A stretch of DNA of 64,000 nt from Thermoactinomyces sp. DSM 45892 (GCF_900107305.1 NZ_FNPL01000002.1:62001-126000), one strand, 5' to 3'; shown: positions 44,119 to 54,019, numbered from the stretch's first letter. The notes: a model not told the origin generated them from the sequence alone. Translations and numbers: made by a program.

Positions 44119-44511
44119 TTGGACAAGCGACAAGTTATTCGATTTATCATAGTAGGCGTCGTCAACACAGTTCATTTTAACTTACTTTATCTGATTATGT
44201 ATCGCTTTTTTTCGTGGGGCTATTATGTTTCCTTCCTACTTGCGTTCGTAATTAGTATGGTTGGTTCTTTTTTTATGAATTCATTTTACACGTATCGAGT
44301 TAAACCAACGTGGAAGAAGTTTATACAATTTCCGATGACAAATGCTGTTAATTTTGTAGTAACGACAATAGGAGTATATGTATTGGGGGATTTGTTGGAT
44401 TGGAATAAAACCATTTCTCCATTTATAGCTTCGTTAATTGCGATTCCGTTTACATTTATTATCTCAAAAAAAATCTTGGTAACTGAACCAGACAAGGGGG
44501 GAAGATTATGA
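44119..44511 (+). CDS. GtrA/GtcA-family membrane protein (putative undecaprenyl-P-sugar flippase)
   Basis: The 130-residue protein has four membrane helices (FIIVGVVNTVHFNLLYLIMY at the start). TTG 44119 has AGGGGA eight bases upstream, better than TTG 44113. GtrA-like proteins are thought to flip undecaprenyl-phosphate sugars. It overlaps the CsbB-like gene by 4 bases, giving the same functional pair as in B. subtilis and Listeria teichoic-acid glycosylation. Confidence 0.88.
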   Translation: MDKRQVIRFIIVGVVNTVHFNLLYLIMYRFFSWGYYVSFLLAFVISMVGSFFMNSFYTYRVKPTWKKFIQFPMTNAVNFVVTTIGVYVLGDLLDWNKTISPFIASLIAIPFTFIISKKILVTEPDKGGRL

Positions 44512-45467
44512 TTTCAATTATTGCACCTTGCTATAATGAACAAGACGTTTTGTATGATTTTTACCAAACGGTTACGAAAGTAATGAAGGAAAATCAATAT
44601 AGCTACGAGATCGTTTTTGTCAATGATGGTAGTCGTGATCAAACTCTCTCCATCCTAAAAGAGCTTGGGGAGAAAGATAGACGAGTTCAGTATATCTCGT
44701 TTAGCCGAAACTTTGGTAAAGAGAGTGCGATGCTGGCAGGCTTAAGCTACTCTAAAGGTGATGCTGTCATTATTATGGATACTGATTTACAACATCCACC
44801 GAGTATGATTCCGCGGATGGTTGAGGCTTTCCAAAACGGATCCGATCAAGTGATTGCGAAGCGAAATCGTGCAGGGGAATCAAAGTCTAGGTCTTGGGTT
44901 TCTAGCTTATACTATAAACTAATTAACCGATTTGTTGATGTTCAACTAGAAGATGGTGTTGGGGATTTCCGTCTACTGAGCCGTAAAGCAGTTGATTCCT
45001 TATTATCATTAAGTGAGTATAACCGTTTTTCAAAGGGATTATTTTCTTGGATTGGATATAAACAAGAAATTATTGAGTACGAAAATGTAAGTCGACACGC
45101 TGGGGACAGCAAATGGTCCTTCTTTAGCCTTCTTAACTACGGAATAGACGGTATCATTTCATTTAATAATAAACCGCTTCGACTTGCTATTTATTCCGGA
45201 ATCGCGGTCATGATTGCTGATGTTTTCTACATCTTATGGATGCTGGTGAAAACACTACTGTATGGTGTTGACGTACCCGGATATTTTACGCTAATTTCAG
45301 CCATTCTACTCCTAGGCGGAATTCAATTAATTGCTTTAGGTGTAATCGGAGAATATATCGGCCGAATTTACTATGAAACAAAGAAAAGACCTCACTATAT
45401 CGTGGCAGATGATAATTACACACAAGTGAGCCAGTCGACAAAAAAAATTCAAAAAGTACTTTCGTAA
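44508..45467 (+). CDS. csbB: CsbB/GtrB-type membrane glycosyltransferase (family 2)
   Basis: The 319-residue protein has a GT-A domain (ISIIAPCYNEQDVLYDFYQ, EIVFVNDGSRDQT, the DTDLQHPP metal motif, SKWSFFSLLNYG) and two C-terminal membrane helices (about 228-290). Such enzymes attach a sugar to undecaprenyl phosphate inside the cell. In B. subtilis CsbB makes the GlcNAc-lipid used by YfhO for LTA; two YfhO-like genes follow here, so the same pathway is likely. ATG overlaps the gtcA stop. Confidence 0.9.
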   Translation: MISIIAPCYNEQDVLYDFYQTVTKVMKENQYSYEIVFVNDGSRDQTLSILKELGEKDRRVQYISFSRNFGKESAMLAGLSYSKGDAVIIMDTDLQHPPSMIPRMVEAFQNGSDQVIAKRNRAGESKSRSWVSSLYYKLINRFVDVQLEDGVGDFRLLSRKAVDSLLSLSEYNRFSKGLFSWIGYKQEIIEYENVSRHAGDSKWSFFSLLNYGIDGIISFNNKPLRLAIYSGIAVMIADVFYILWMLVKTLLYGVDVPGYFTLISAILLLGGIQLIALGVIGEYIGRIYYETKKRPHYIVADDNYTQVSQSTKKIQKVLS

Positions 45468-45512
45468 AAAGGTTAGCGAAGATCTTTATGAAAAAAGGTA
45501 GGGTATCACGAT

Positions 45513-48221
45513 ATGAAATTGAATTTGAGGAAATGGCAGGGAATATTTGGAGTCTATTCCCTGTTTCTCGTTGTTTCTATAGGTATACACGCGTTTTTTT
45601 TGTATTATCGATTGTATTTTAATGAGGCCTGTTGTGATTCCATGATGCAGGTCTCTCATTTTTATCCCTTTTTAAATCAAGAATATGGACAAGGAAACTT
45701 TATGTGGTCTTGGAAGTATGGTTTGGGTGGAGATATCTTTAGTGAGTTTCTTTACTATTTCTCCACCTCACCATTCTTTTGGCTTACGATGCCACTTGAT
45801 TTAGCTAACATTCATGATGTTTACCAAATTAGGATGTTTACCAGTATATTTAAGATCGCTATTGCTATGATTTTTATGTATCACTTCCTTCGTTACATGA
45901 AGCGGACACAACTTAGTTCTATTGTAGGTAGTTTAATTTATGGTGGATCAATCTATCTAATCTTTAACTCACTTCGCTTTGATTTCATGGCTGACGGTAT
46001 GGTTTGGCTCCCTCTACTCATCCTCGGTTTTGAAAGGATGATTGATCAGAAGAAAAAGGGACTATTTGTCGCGATGGTTTTCCTGGTTGTCTGTTCGAAC
46101 TTTTACCTTGCTTTCATTAGTACAGTGTTCCTCTACTTATATGCAGGACTTAAGTATTTCCTCGTTCGGGATAAATTCCAGTTTGTTGACTTTATCAAGT
46201 ATTATCTACAGATTACGTTATGGTATGTCATAGGTGTATTGTTAAGCTTATTTGCCTTATTGCCAGCTATTGGCGCGTATTTGAACGTGGACCGTTTTTA
46301 TTACAAACTAGAGATCCCTCTACTTTTTGAGAAGTCGTTTTATAAAGAGTTTTTCTTCAACCTCTTTTTGGTTCCGAAAAAAGTGGACTTTGTTCTCGTG
46401 CTACCGATTATGATCTTTTTACTAACCTTGTATGGCTTTTTCATCAAAGATAAGCAAATGCGTAAACGTATGATTTTTGCTACGTTCATATTTGCCCTAA
46501 CGATGTTTCCGATTACGTATTCCTTTTTTAATGGTTTGTCTAGCATCCAGTACAGATGGACGTACTTATTCATCTTTGTTCTAGCTTTGATTATCCCGTA
46601 CATCTTGGATCATCTTATGCTAGAGAAACCACATCGGAAAATGAAGCAGTATTTTATAGTTATATCGGTACTGTTAGTGGTGATGGTTCTCTTGAGGCCA
46701 AGGATGGTCGTATTGAAGCCACCTTCAACAGGCTATCTTAAGCAAGATATCATTATTGGGGCTCTGGGGCTTCTGACAGTAGGTTGTTTTTTCTTAATGC
46801 ATAAGCTTCCACGTAAGGTGATTGCCGTTTCCTTAGTGGGACTCCTGTCGCTTAATATCTTGCTTACAAACTGGATACTGATCCACGATTATCTAGGTAG
46901 TCCCCGTACTGTGAAAACCAAACAACAAGCATTTCTAAAGGTCTACAATCAACCAGAAGACGTGGCGATGTTCAAGGAGCTTGAAAAGGAGGATCCCGCT
47001 TTCTTTCGTACCATGTGGGAAGGAATTCCCGAATTTAACTCTCCGATGGTATATGGATATCGAGGTTTTAGTGCTTACAACAGCCTAATCTCTGGCACGG
47101 TACACAAATTTTTTAAAAAAGAGTACAACATGCTTCAGTACAACACGCCGAGTTTATATATGAATCTAGATAATCGTTTATATATAGAGACGGTGCTGGC
47201 GAATAAGTATTATGTTGTTCCAAAGGATCAGTCGTGGGAGCCATATGTAAATACCTATCTTCGTAAGGATTTGTCTTGGAAGCCGTATGGCTATACTCTC
47301 ATGAAAGAGACTAAGAAATTTAGGGTTTATCGAAATGATAATGCCCTTCCAATCGGATTTTTATATGATTCGATTGTGGATAGACAAACATTTGATCAAT
47401 TGAACTATGCTCAAAAGGATCAGCTGCTCTTGAATGCGGCGGTGGTGGAAAAAGGGGACCGTTCTAAGGTCAAGGCTCCAGTCTTTCAAACGGATCAGTT
47501 GAAAGTACAAGAGCATATTGTAAATAAGCAGGACATAAAGCTCAAAGATGCTTCTTTAGAGGGAGATGTTCTAAAAACAGATCTAATTGCAGAGCTTACT
47601 ATCCCAAATCCATTTGCGAATAAGCTAGGCGAAACACTTTTAGAAATCGAAATCAAAAAGAAGGATCGCGATGGTTTTCGCGTTCATGTAGGCGACAAGC
47701 TATTTAAAAATTATGGGGAAGACAACACATATAACTATCCAAGGGAGAAAATTGTTTTTAATACAGGTTTTAAACAGCCCGATCACTTTACCATTCGAAT
47801 TTCTGATCCTGCTGATGATGATGCAGATAGTTATATCCTAAAAAATGTGTCGCTTCAATTTAATTCACTCGAACCGTTTCAAGAACTTGTAAAGCGGAAA
47901 AAAGAACAATCCTTGCAAAATGTTTCCTTTACATCGAATCAAGTCAAGGGTGAGATAAACGCGGCCAAAGATGGGATTTTGTATTTGTCAATCCCGTACA
48001 GTAAAGGTTGGAAAGCTACGATAGACGGGAAAAGAGTGGACCCAATTAAAGTAAATACTACTTTTACAGGCTTGCCTATCACAAAGGGAGAACATAAAAT
48101 TGAATTAACGTACTTCACTCCTTACTTGCTTGAAGGTGCAGGAATTTCCTTCGCAACATTACTAGGCCTGATCGGCTATTTTTGGTGGGAACGTCGCAAG
48201 AAACGTGATTCGGCGGCGTAG
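45513..48221 (+). CDS. yfhO: YfhO-family GT-C glycosyltransferase, paralog 1
   Basis: The 902-residue membrane protein has an N-terminal helix, an outer loop NEACCDSMMQVSHFYPFL, about 12 further helices, a large outside domain (about residues 480-870) and a last helix before a basic tail (WWERRKKR). The WSWKYGLGGDIFSEFLYYF segment is a YfhO hallmark. YfhO transfers GlcNAc from the lipid carrier to LTA on the outer face of the membrane. It follows the CsbB-like gene by 45 bases. The sugar and acceptor here are inferred. Confidence 0.9.
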   Translation: MKLNLRKWQGIFGVYSLFLVVSIGIHAFFLYYRLYFNEACCDSMMQVSHFYPFLNQEYGQGNFMWSWKYGLGGDIFSEFLYYFSTSPFFWLTMPLDLANIHDVYQIRMFTSIFKIAIAMIFMYHFLRYMKRTQLSSIVGSLIYGGSIYLIFNSLRFDFMADGMVWLPLLILGFERMIDQKKKGLFVAMVFLVVCSNFYLAFISTVFLYLYAGLKYFLVRDKFQFVDFIKYYLQITLWYVIGVLLSLFALLPAIGAYLNVDRFYYKLEIPLLFEKSFYKEFFFNLFLVPKKVDFVLVLPIMIFLLTLYGFFIKDKQMRKRMIFATFIFALTMFPITYSFFNGLSSIQYRWTYLFIFVLALIIPYILDHLMLEKPHRKMKQYFIVISVLLVVMVLLRPRMVVLKPPSTGYLKQDIIIGALGLLTVGCFFLMHKLPRKVIAVSLVGLLSLNILLTNWILIHDYLGSPRTVKTKQQAFLKVYNQPEDVAMFKELEKEDPAFFRTMWEGIPEFNSPMVYGYRGFSAYNSLISGTVHKFFKKEYNMLQYNTPSLYMNLDNRLYIETVLANKYYVVPKDQSWEPYVNTYLRKDLSWKPYGYTLMKETKKFRVYRNDNALPIGFLYDSIVDRQTFDQLNYAQKDQLLLNAAVVEKGDRSKVKAPVFQTDQLKVQEHIVNKQDIKLKDASLEGDVLKTDLIAELTIPNPFANKLGETLLEIEIKKKDRDGFRVHVGDKLFKNYGEDNTYNYPREKIVFNTGFKQPDHFTIRISDPADDDADSYILKNVSLQFNSLEPFQELVKRKKEQSLQNVSFTSNQVKGEINAAKDGILYLSIPYSKGWKATIDGKRVDPIKVNTTFTGLPITKGEHKIELTYFTPYLLEGAGISFATLLGLIGYFWWERRKKRDSAA

Positions 48222-48245
48222 AGATGTTCTCCTCTACGCCTTTCC
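48215..48245 (+). terminator. Intercistronic hairpin covering the stop codon of yfhO 1
   Basis: GGCGTAGAG (48215-48223, containing the TAG stop) pairs perfectly with CTCTACGCC (48232-48240). The following T stretch is short, so it may attenuate rather than end transcription. Confidence 0.55.
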
Positions 48246-48287
48246 ACTTTTGGAAGAGCTACTTTGAATTAGGCAGGGTGCTATGAT

Positions 48288-51020
48288 ATGAAACGGAATC
48301 AGAAGAAATGGAAGGGAATACTTGGTGTTTATTTCTTTTTTCTCTTAATCTCTATTGGGCTACATGGTTACTTTCTTTATTATAACGTGGACTTTACGGA
48401 GGCTTGTTGCGATTCTAGAAAGCAGATTGCTCATTTCTTTCCCTTTTTAAATCAAGAATACTCACAAGGGAATTTTATGTGGTCTTGGAACAATGGTTTA
48501 GGTGGAGATATGTTTAGCGAGTTTATCTATTACTTTGCCACCTCACCATTTTTCTGGCTTACGATGCCTCTAGACATAGCCACTATACAAGATGCGTTTC
48601 AAGTCCGGATCTTCATTAGTTTGTTTAAAGTAACCTTGGCTATGATCTTTATGTATCATTTACTGCGTTACAATAAGCGAACGAAGTTTAGTTCTATTGT
48701 TGGTAGTTTGATTTATTGTGGTTCCCTTTATCTGATGTGGAATTCACTCCGCTTTGATTTTATGGCGGATGGTTTGGTGTGGCTCCCCCTTCTCATTCTT
48801 GGTTTTGAGAGGATGATTGATCAGCAGAAGAAGGGAATGTTTGTGGGTCTTGTCTTCCTGATTGTTTCCTCGAACTTCTATCTTGCGTTTGGTAGTACCG
48901 TGTTTCTGTATTTATATGCAGCACTTAAGTATTTCTTAAGTAGAGATACATATCGGTTTGTCGATTTTATCAAGTATTATCTCCAAATTACAGGTTGGTA
49001 TATTGTTGGGCTATTATTGAGTGCGTTTTCCTTTTTGACTGTTATCAGTGCTTACTTACAAGTGGATCGCTTTTATCCCAATAATATCCCTATCCCTATT
49101 CTCTTTGATTGGTCATTTTATCAAAAACTGTTATATCAGCTTTTCTTATTTCCGAAGCAAACTGAATTTACGATCGTATTACCTGTTATTGTATTGTTGC
49201 TTATTTTTTACGGATTTTTCATCAAAGAAAAGCAAATACGTCAACGTATGATTTTTACAATATTCTTTTTTATACTTCTATTGGTGCCGTTTACTTATAC
49301 CTTCTTTAATGGAATGGTTGGAATTCAATACCGGTGGTTATACCTATTTTTATTTGTGATGGCTCAGACTACTGCATTTGTCTTAGACCACTTGCTAGAG
49401 AAACCACATCGAAAAGCAAGGCTGTATTTTATAGGGATGGCCGCGTTATTGATCATAATGGTGATATGTAAACCTTATGTATATGCATTAGAAAAGGAGC
49501 CATATAATAGTTATAGTAGACAAGAATTTGTTATCGGTGTTCTGGGGCTTCTCTCCATAGTCTGTTTCCTCTTAATCAATAAGCTATCTCGTAAGGTTAT
49601 CACGACTTTGTTAGTGGGTTTGCTGACGCTTAATATCCTTTTTACCAACTGGATGTTGTTTGAGTTTCATAACTATCCTCCTAAATTAAAAAAAGAGCAA
49701 CAAGCATATCTTAAGGTTTATAATCAGCCAGAAGATGTGGAGATGTTCAAAGAGCTTGAGAAGGAAGATCCTACTTTTTTCCGTACGATGTGGGAGGGGA
49801 TGCCTGAATTTAATGCTCCCATGGTATATCGATATCGAGGGTTTGGCACTTACAATAGCTTACTCTCTGGAACTGTACATAAATTTTTCAAAAACGATTA
49901 CAACACGCGTCAATACAATACACCTAGCGTGTTTACGAATCTAGATAATCGTTTATATCTGGAGACGGCGCTTGGGAATAAGTATTACGTGGTTTCAAAA
50001 GATAGATCGATGGACGCTTATTTTGAGGATTTTTTTCCAACGGATCCTTTATGGAAATCTTGGAAGCCTTATGGATATACGTTAATGAAAGAGACAAAGA
50101 AATTTAAGATCTATCGAAATGACTTTGCTCTCCCAATTGGATTTCTATATGATTCTGTTGTGGATAGGCAAACATTTGAGAAGTTAAACTTTGCCCAGCG
50201 GGATCAGTTACTTCTAAATGCAGTTGTCGTGGATGATCATTCTAAGGTGAATCTTCCAGTCTTTGAAACCAATCAGCTGGATGTACAAGCAAAAGTTATA
50301 AGCAATGTAGATATAGTGACGAGGACGCAAGGTTTCAGTCTTACAAATGCTACCTTAGTTGGTAATGTTCTAAAAGCCGATGTAGGTGCAACATTGACGA
50401 TACCAAATCCATTTTCGAAGAAGCTGGGAGAAACCTTGGTGGAAATGGAGATCAAGCGCAAAGATCCTGAGAGGTTTAGAATGTGGGCAAATGGTAAAAT
50501 GTTTTGGGATTTCGGGCAAGACAATATGTACAACTATCCTAAGGAAAAGGTAGTCCTGAATACAGGTTACGATCAAAAGGATCTAATTACCATAACATTT
50601 AACGAAGGCACTTACGAATTAAACAAACTATCCCTTCAATTTGATTCACTTGAACCCTATCCAGATCTCGTTAAGCAGAAAAGGGAGCAATCCTTGCAAA
50701 ATGTTTCTTTTGACTCCACTCATGTAAAAGGTGATATCAAAGCAGACAAGGAGGGGATCTTGTACTTATCAATCCCATACAGTAAGGGTTGGAAGGCGAA
50801 GGTGGATGGTAAGGAAGTAGAGACGATGAAAGTAAATTCCACTTTTGTTGGGGTTCCGATTACAAAAGGGGAACACAAAGTGGAGTTATCATACTTTACC
50901 CCCAATCTGCTTGTCGGTACCGGAATTTCCTTCGTAACATTGTTGAGTTTAATCGGTTACTTTTGGTGGGAACGGAAGAGGCGGAATCGATATCAAGTTG
51001 GCGATTCAGAGAATACCTAA
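48288..51020 (+). CDS. YfhO-family GT-C glycosyltransferase, paralog 2
   Basis: The 910-residue paralog is alignable with paralog 1 from end to end. Shared blocks include NEACCDS-like EACCDSRKQIAHFFPFL, WSWNNGLGGDMFSEF, MWEGMPEFNAPMVYRYRG and YSKGWKAKVDGKEV. Divergence is highest in the membrane helices of the middle and in the outer domain around residues 660-760. It is 66 bases downstream of paralog 1 and closed by a strong terminator. Two copies could serve different acceptors or sugars. Confidence 0.88.
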   Translation: MKRNQKKWKGILGVYFFFLLISIGLHGYFLYYNVDFTEACCDSRKQIAHFFPFLNQEYSQGNFMWSWNNGLGGDMFSEFIYYFATSPFFWLTMPLDIATIQDAFQVRIFISLFKVTLAMIFMYHLLRYNKRTKFSSIVGSLIYCGSLYLMWNSLRFDFMADGLVWLPLLILGFERMIDQQKKGMFVGLVFLIVSSNFYLAFGSTVFLYLYAALKYFLSRDTYRFVDFIKYYLQITGWYIVGLLLSAFSFLTVISAYLQVDRFYPNNIPIPILFDWSFYQKLLYQLFLFPKQTEFTIVLPVIVLLLIFYGFFIKEKQIRQRMIFTIFFFILLLVPFTYTFFNGMVGIQYRWLYLFLFVMAQTTAFVLDHLLEKPHRKARLYFIGMAALLIIMVICKPYVYALEKEPYNSYSRQEFVIGVLGLLSIVCFLLINKLSRKVITTLLVGLLTLNILFTNWMLFEFHNYPPKLKKEQQAYLKVYNQPEDVEMFKELEKEDPTFFRTMWEGMPEFNAPMVYRYRGFGTYNSLLSGTVHKFFKNDYNTRQYNTPSVFTNLDNRLYLETALGNKYYVVSKDRSMDAYFEDFFPTDPLWKSWKPYGYTLMKETKKFKIYRNDFALPIGFLYDSVVDRQTFEKLNFAQRDQLLLNAVVVDDHSKVNLPVFETNQLDVQAKVISNVDIVTRTQGFSLTNATLVGNVLKADVGATLTIPNPFSKKLGETLVEMEIKRKDPERFRMWANGKMFWDFGQDNMYNYPKEKVVLNTGYDQKDLITITFNEGTYELNKLSLQFDSLEPYPDLVKQKREQSLQNVSFDSTHVKGDIKADKEGILYLSIPYSKGWKAKVDGKEVETMKVNSTFVGVPITKGEHKVELSYFTPNLLVGTGISFVTLLSLIGYFWWERKRRNRYQVGDSENT

Positions 51021-51028
51021 TAAACCGT

Positions 51029-51080
51029 GAAAGCTACCTTTCCGATGTTGGATCATCTAACTGAGGAAAGGTAGCTTTTT
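51029..51080 (+). terminator. Terminator of the glycosylation cluster
   Basis: AAAGCTACCTTTCC pairs with GGAAAGGTAGCTTT and is followed by T. Confidence 0.9.
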
Positions 51081-51224
51081 ATGTCTACTGATTATTATAT
51101 GAACATTAAAAAAATTTCTTTTTTAATCCTTTGTCTAAAAGGTTTTTTTGCAGATATAACGAATATTATAGAGTGACAAAATGTATTTTGATAATAGATG
51201 CCTACGAGAGGAGCTGTTTGTTTG

Positions 51225-52811
51225 ATGAGATTTCGTCGTTTGACAGCTGTGATGTTGGTAGTGGTAGTTGCTTTATTTTCGTTTGTGCCGATGAGTGCTT
51301 TCCCGACTGAGGTATACGCAGGGAAGTTGTTCCCGCCGAGTGAGTCATTTACTCCGGGTACTTGGTTTTTAGGTGCTCAGCCACCTAATTATGATCCGAA
51401 TAAACCACCCATTGTGTTTGTACAAGGGAAGAATGGTGCGGCGAATGATTGGTATACTGATACGGTCTACTATGGTGCTAATGACATGTATGAAAGCGCT
51501 TTCAAAAAAGGATATCAAACTGTATTTGTTCAGCTATACGATGCGGCTAGACAGGGATCCAAATCTCAGTATGATAATGGCCGACTACTCGCTTCTATGC
51601 TAAGTCAGATCTATAATCGTTTTGGAAAGAAGGTTAATATCATTGCTCACAGTAAAGGAGGTCCAGATACACAAGCTGCACTCGTTCACTATGGAGCACA
51701 CCAATATGTAGGTAAGGTAGTGAACCTCGGTTCCCCGCATTATGGATCACATCTAGCGGATCTTTCGTATAGTTGGTGGGCTGGTTGGTTAGCATCTCTA
51801 TTAGGGCAGAAGGACGATGGAACATACTCCTTACAAACGGGTCAGATGGCAAATTTCCGTTCGGCTACAGACTCTAACCCAAACGTATCCAAAAACAAAT
51901 ATTATTCGGTCGCGGGCACGAGCTGGGGTCCAGCATTTTCAGCTTTGGCAACGGGTGGCTTGTACTTATCCTCGTATGGCTCGAATGACGGTCTTGTAAA
52001 CGAATGGAGCACTAAGTTAAGATATGGAGTGCATCTATTTACGGATGGCAGTTTAGATCATGATAATATACGAATAGGATCACGTGTGTTTCCGCGGATT
52101 GAGCCGTACCTACGTACATCTACCTTCTCCGTTACCAAACCTGCTGTTAATATTTCAAATAATAATGAAATTGAAAAAATTGAAAGCGCTAACAACCAAG
52201 TGATTGTTGGTGGTCCGCTTACACAAAATAGTGTAAGTGAGAAAAGTTTTGATGTGGATCGATTGACCAATGCTACTTTATCGGTGTTAACTGCAACCAA
52301 TAAGACGGAAGTCAAGCTTATCTCACCGTCAGGGAAGGTCTTCTCCAAGGAGAATAGCAAAGTGATCACTAGCAAAGATCAAGATGCCTTCCGCGGAGCA
52401 TATGTACAAACGTTCCAACTCAAAGGGATGGAAGTGGGCAAATGGAAAGTTCAATTTAAAAATGTAAAGCAAGAAGATGCATACTTATTTATTGGCACAT
52501 TTGATGAAAAGACACCTTTTTCTTTAGCAATGCCAGGAAAAGTAAAACAAGACAAAGCAAATTTTTTCATGAAACGAGAAAATGATGATTTGAACAAAGA
52601 AGTGGAAATGATGATTCGGGTAGTCGACGAAAAAGGAAAGCTAATCTCTGAAACGAAACAAACACGTAAGCTAACCAACGATTCTCTCGAAGGATGGCTA
52701 CCCAAAGTGCCTACATCGGGTACCTACAATGTTACCATTGATCTAAAGGGGACTAATAACGGACATGAATACACACGCACCTTAGTCCGTTCTGTATATA
52801 TTGATAAATAG
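51225..52811 (+). CDS. Secreted triacylglycerol lipase/esterase-like alpha/beta hydrolase
   Basis: The 528-residue protein has a signal peptide (cut near TEVYAGK). The hydrolase domain has IVFVQGKNGAANDWY (oxyanion region), the nucleophile elbow AHSKGG, an Asp in YGSNDGLVNEW and His in SLDHDNI. A beta-rich C-terminal half (residues 320-528) resembles surface-protein domains (NATLSVLTATNKTEVKLISP). The elbow with Lys after Ser is uncommon but seen in Bacillus lipases of this type. ATG 51225 is preferred; a frame to 51198 lacks a ribosome site. Monocistronic. Confidence 0.85.
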   Translation: MRFRRLTAVMLVVVVALFSFVPMSAFPTEVYAGKLFPPSESFTPGTWFLGAQPPNYDPNKPPIVFVQGKNGAANDWYTDTVYYGANDMYESAFKKGYQTVFVQLYDAARQGSKSQYDNGRLLASMLSQIYNRFGKKVNIIAHSKGGPDTQAALVHYGAHQYVGKVVNLGSPHYGSHLADLSYSWWAGWLASLLGQKDDGTYSLQTGQMANFRSATDSNPNVSKNKYYSVAGTSWGPAFSALATGGLYLSSYGSNDGLVNEWSTKLRYGVHLFTDGSLDHDNIRIGSRVFPRIEPYLRTSTFSVTKPAVNISNNNEIEKIESANNQVIVGGPLTQNSVSEKSFDVDRLTNATLSVLTATNKTEVKLISPSGKVFSKENSKVITSKDQDAFRGAYVQTFQLKGMEVGKWKVQFKNVKQEDAYLFIGTFDEKTPFSLAMPGKVKQDKANFFMKRENDDLNKEVEMMIRVVDEKGKLISETKQTRKLTNDSLEGWLPKVPTSGTYNVTIDLKGTNNGHEYTRTLVRSVYIDK

Positions 52812-52825
52812 AAATTCGCTTTGAT

Positions 52826-52858
52826 TAAGAGTGGCTCCTTTAGGGGTTGCTCTTTTTT
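52826..52858 (+). terminator. Terminator after the lipase
   Basis: AAGAGTGGCTCCTTT pairs with AGGGGTTGCTCTT, then TTTTTT. Confidence 0.82.
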
Positions 52859-52897
52859 CAGTGGCTCCGTCTCATAAAACTTTTCTTCACTAGGCAT

Positions 52898-52932
52898 CAG
52901 TATATTCAAACAAATAAAGGCTGAATATACTG
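52898..52932. promoter_or_regulatory. Perfect 11-bp inverted repeat upstream of the SecB-like cassette
   Basis: CAGTATATTCA (52898-52908) and TGAATATACTG (52922-52932) are separated by 13 bases and end 10 bases before the ribosome site of the first gene. There is no T run, so it is not a terminator. It looks like an operator for a dimeric regulator or a 5' UTR hairpin. Confidence 0.65.
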
Positions 52933-52958
52933 TGTTGGATAGAAAGGAAGTGGTTTGT

Positions 52959-53582
52959 TTGGATGTACAAAAAGGGGTCTATCAGATGCAAAGAGGTCTT
53001 ATGAGGAGTCGAAACTCCCTTCTCTATGATTCCTGTACGAATCTTACGAACCAAACTGTAATACAACTTCCTAGCTCGATTAAGTACGTGGCGTATCTTC
53101 AAACCTTATTTCTCTCCATTCCATTTGCAATCAGGCAATTAGAATGGTTAGTAGATAAACAGAAGCATCAAGAGGGAATGAATCTGATTCAGGAACATCT
53201 CGCCCTAACAAAAAGCTGGTTACAGCAAGAGGGATATCAACAATTAAATTCTTTCCTTCATCCATCCCGCTGGCAGACTAAGCCAGCCGATGATGTACAG
53301 TTACTGGTCGAAATAGCTTTTTACCATCTGCGGATTACAGAGCGCACCTTTTGTAGAATTCATCCTCAATCCGACCTACATGACCTTGAGATCGTGTTAA
53401 ACCATTTGCGTGAACTTCCCTTTGATCTAGAAGAGGATTTGCAAATCGATCGGTTTCATGATGAGATTCGTAATGCGTATCAACCTGAACCGATCATGGT
53501 TGCTCAAATGGCGCTTTCTCTGCCAAATTACGAGAAACCACAAAAGGAGGAGCACGAGGATGAACCAGACGAATCAATTTGA
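52959..53582 (+). CDS. Cassette gene 1: all-helical hypothetical protein with acidic tail
   Basis: The 207-residue protein starts at TTG 52959, eight bases after AAAGGAAG. It is predicted to be mostly helical (YLQTLFLSIPFAIRQLEWLV, DDVQLLVEIAFYHLRITERT) and ends in an acidic run (KEEHEDEPDESI). There is no signal peptide or membrane helix, and I recognise no family. Its end overlaps the SecB-like gene by 23 bases, so the three genes form a translationally coupled unit. A perfect inverted repeat lies upstream. Confidence 0.7.
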   Translation: MDVQKGVYQMQRGLMRSRNSLLYDSCTNLTNQTVIQLPSSIKYVAYLQTLFLSIPFAIRQLEWLVDKQKHQEGMNLIQEHLALTKSWLQQEGYQQLNSFLHPSRWQTKPADDVQLLVEIAFYHLRITERTFCRIHPQSDLHDLEIVLNHLRELPFDLEEDLQIDRFHDEIRNAYQPEPIMVAQMALSLPNYEKPQKEEHEDEPDESI

Positions 53583-54015
53583 TTGGTTGGAACGTTGGGA
53601 TTTAGAACAAGTTAGTGTCCGAACGTTACATTGCAAGAAATGGAAAGAATATGAACTGGATATCGAAAAGCACATTTTACTTAACTACTCGACGAAACTG
53701 CTAAGACAAACGGGAATGGATATCTCGTTTTTATTCTCTCTTTCTGTTTTAACCTATGAGGGGGAGAAGAGAGAAGATCCAGCTGAGATATTAGAAGAAG
53801 ATCGGACGTTTACCATTGAGCTGGAGATTGACATCGTTTACTATAAAGAGCTTGCTGAGACGATCCCAGAGGCTGAACTTCTAGAGATAGGTTCTCAAAT
53901 TGTAGCCCCCGATGCATGGGCGTATGCGAGGGAGTTACTGAGTAATATGACAGTACGAATGGGTTATCGGCCATTGCTTTTGCCACCTTATCAAAAAGTC
54001 GTATATGGAGGATAA
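53560..54015 (+). CDS. Cassette gene 2: SecB-like chaperone-fold protein
   Basis: The 151-residue protein begins at ATG 53560 behind a perfect AAAGGAGG inside gene 1. It follows the SecB plan: strand DLEQVSVRTLHCKKW, strands SFLFSLSVLTYEGE and RTFTIELEIDIVYY, then a C-terminal helix and strand APDAWAYARELLSNMTVRMG, PLLLPPYQ (residues 116-145). This resembles LFPYARECITSMVSRG and LNLAPVN of E. coli SecB. Canonical SecB is proteobacterial; Gram-positive SecB-like proteins are mostly known from toxin-antitoxin-chaperone loci. Fold assignment by eye. Confidence 0.7.
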   Translation: MNQTNQFDWLERWDLEQVSVRTLHCKKWKEYELDIEKHILLNYSTKLLRQTGMDISFLFSLSVLTYEGEKREDPAEILEEDRTFTIELEIDIVYYKELAETIPEAELLEIGSQIVAPDAWAYARELLSNMTVRMGYRPLLLPPYQKVVYGG

Positions 54016-54019
54016 GCTT

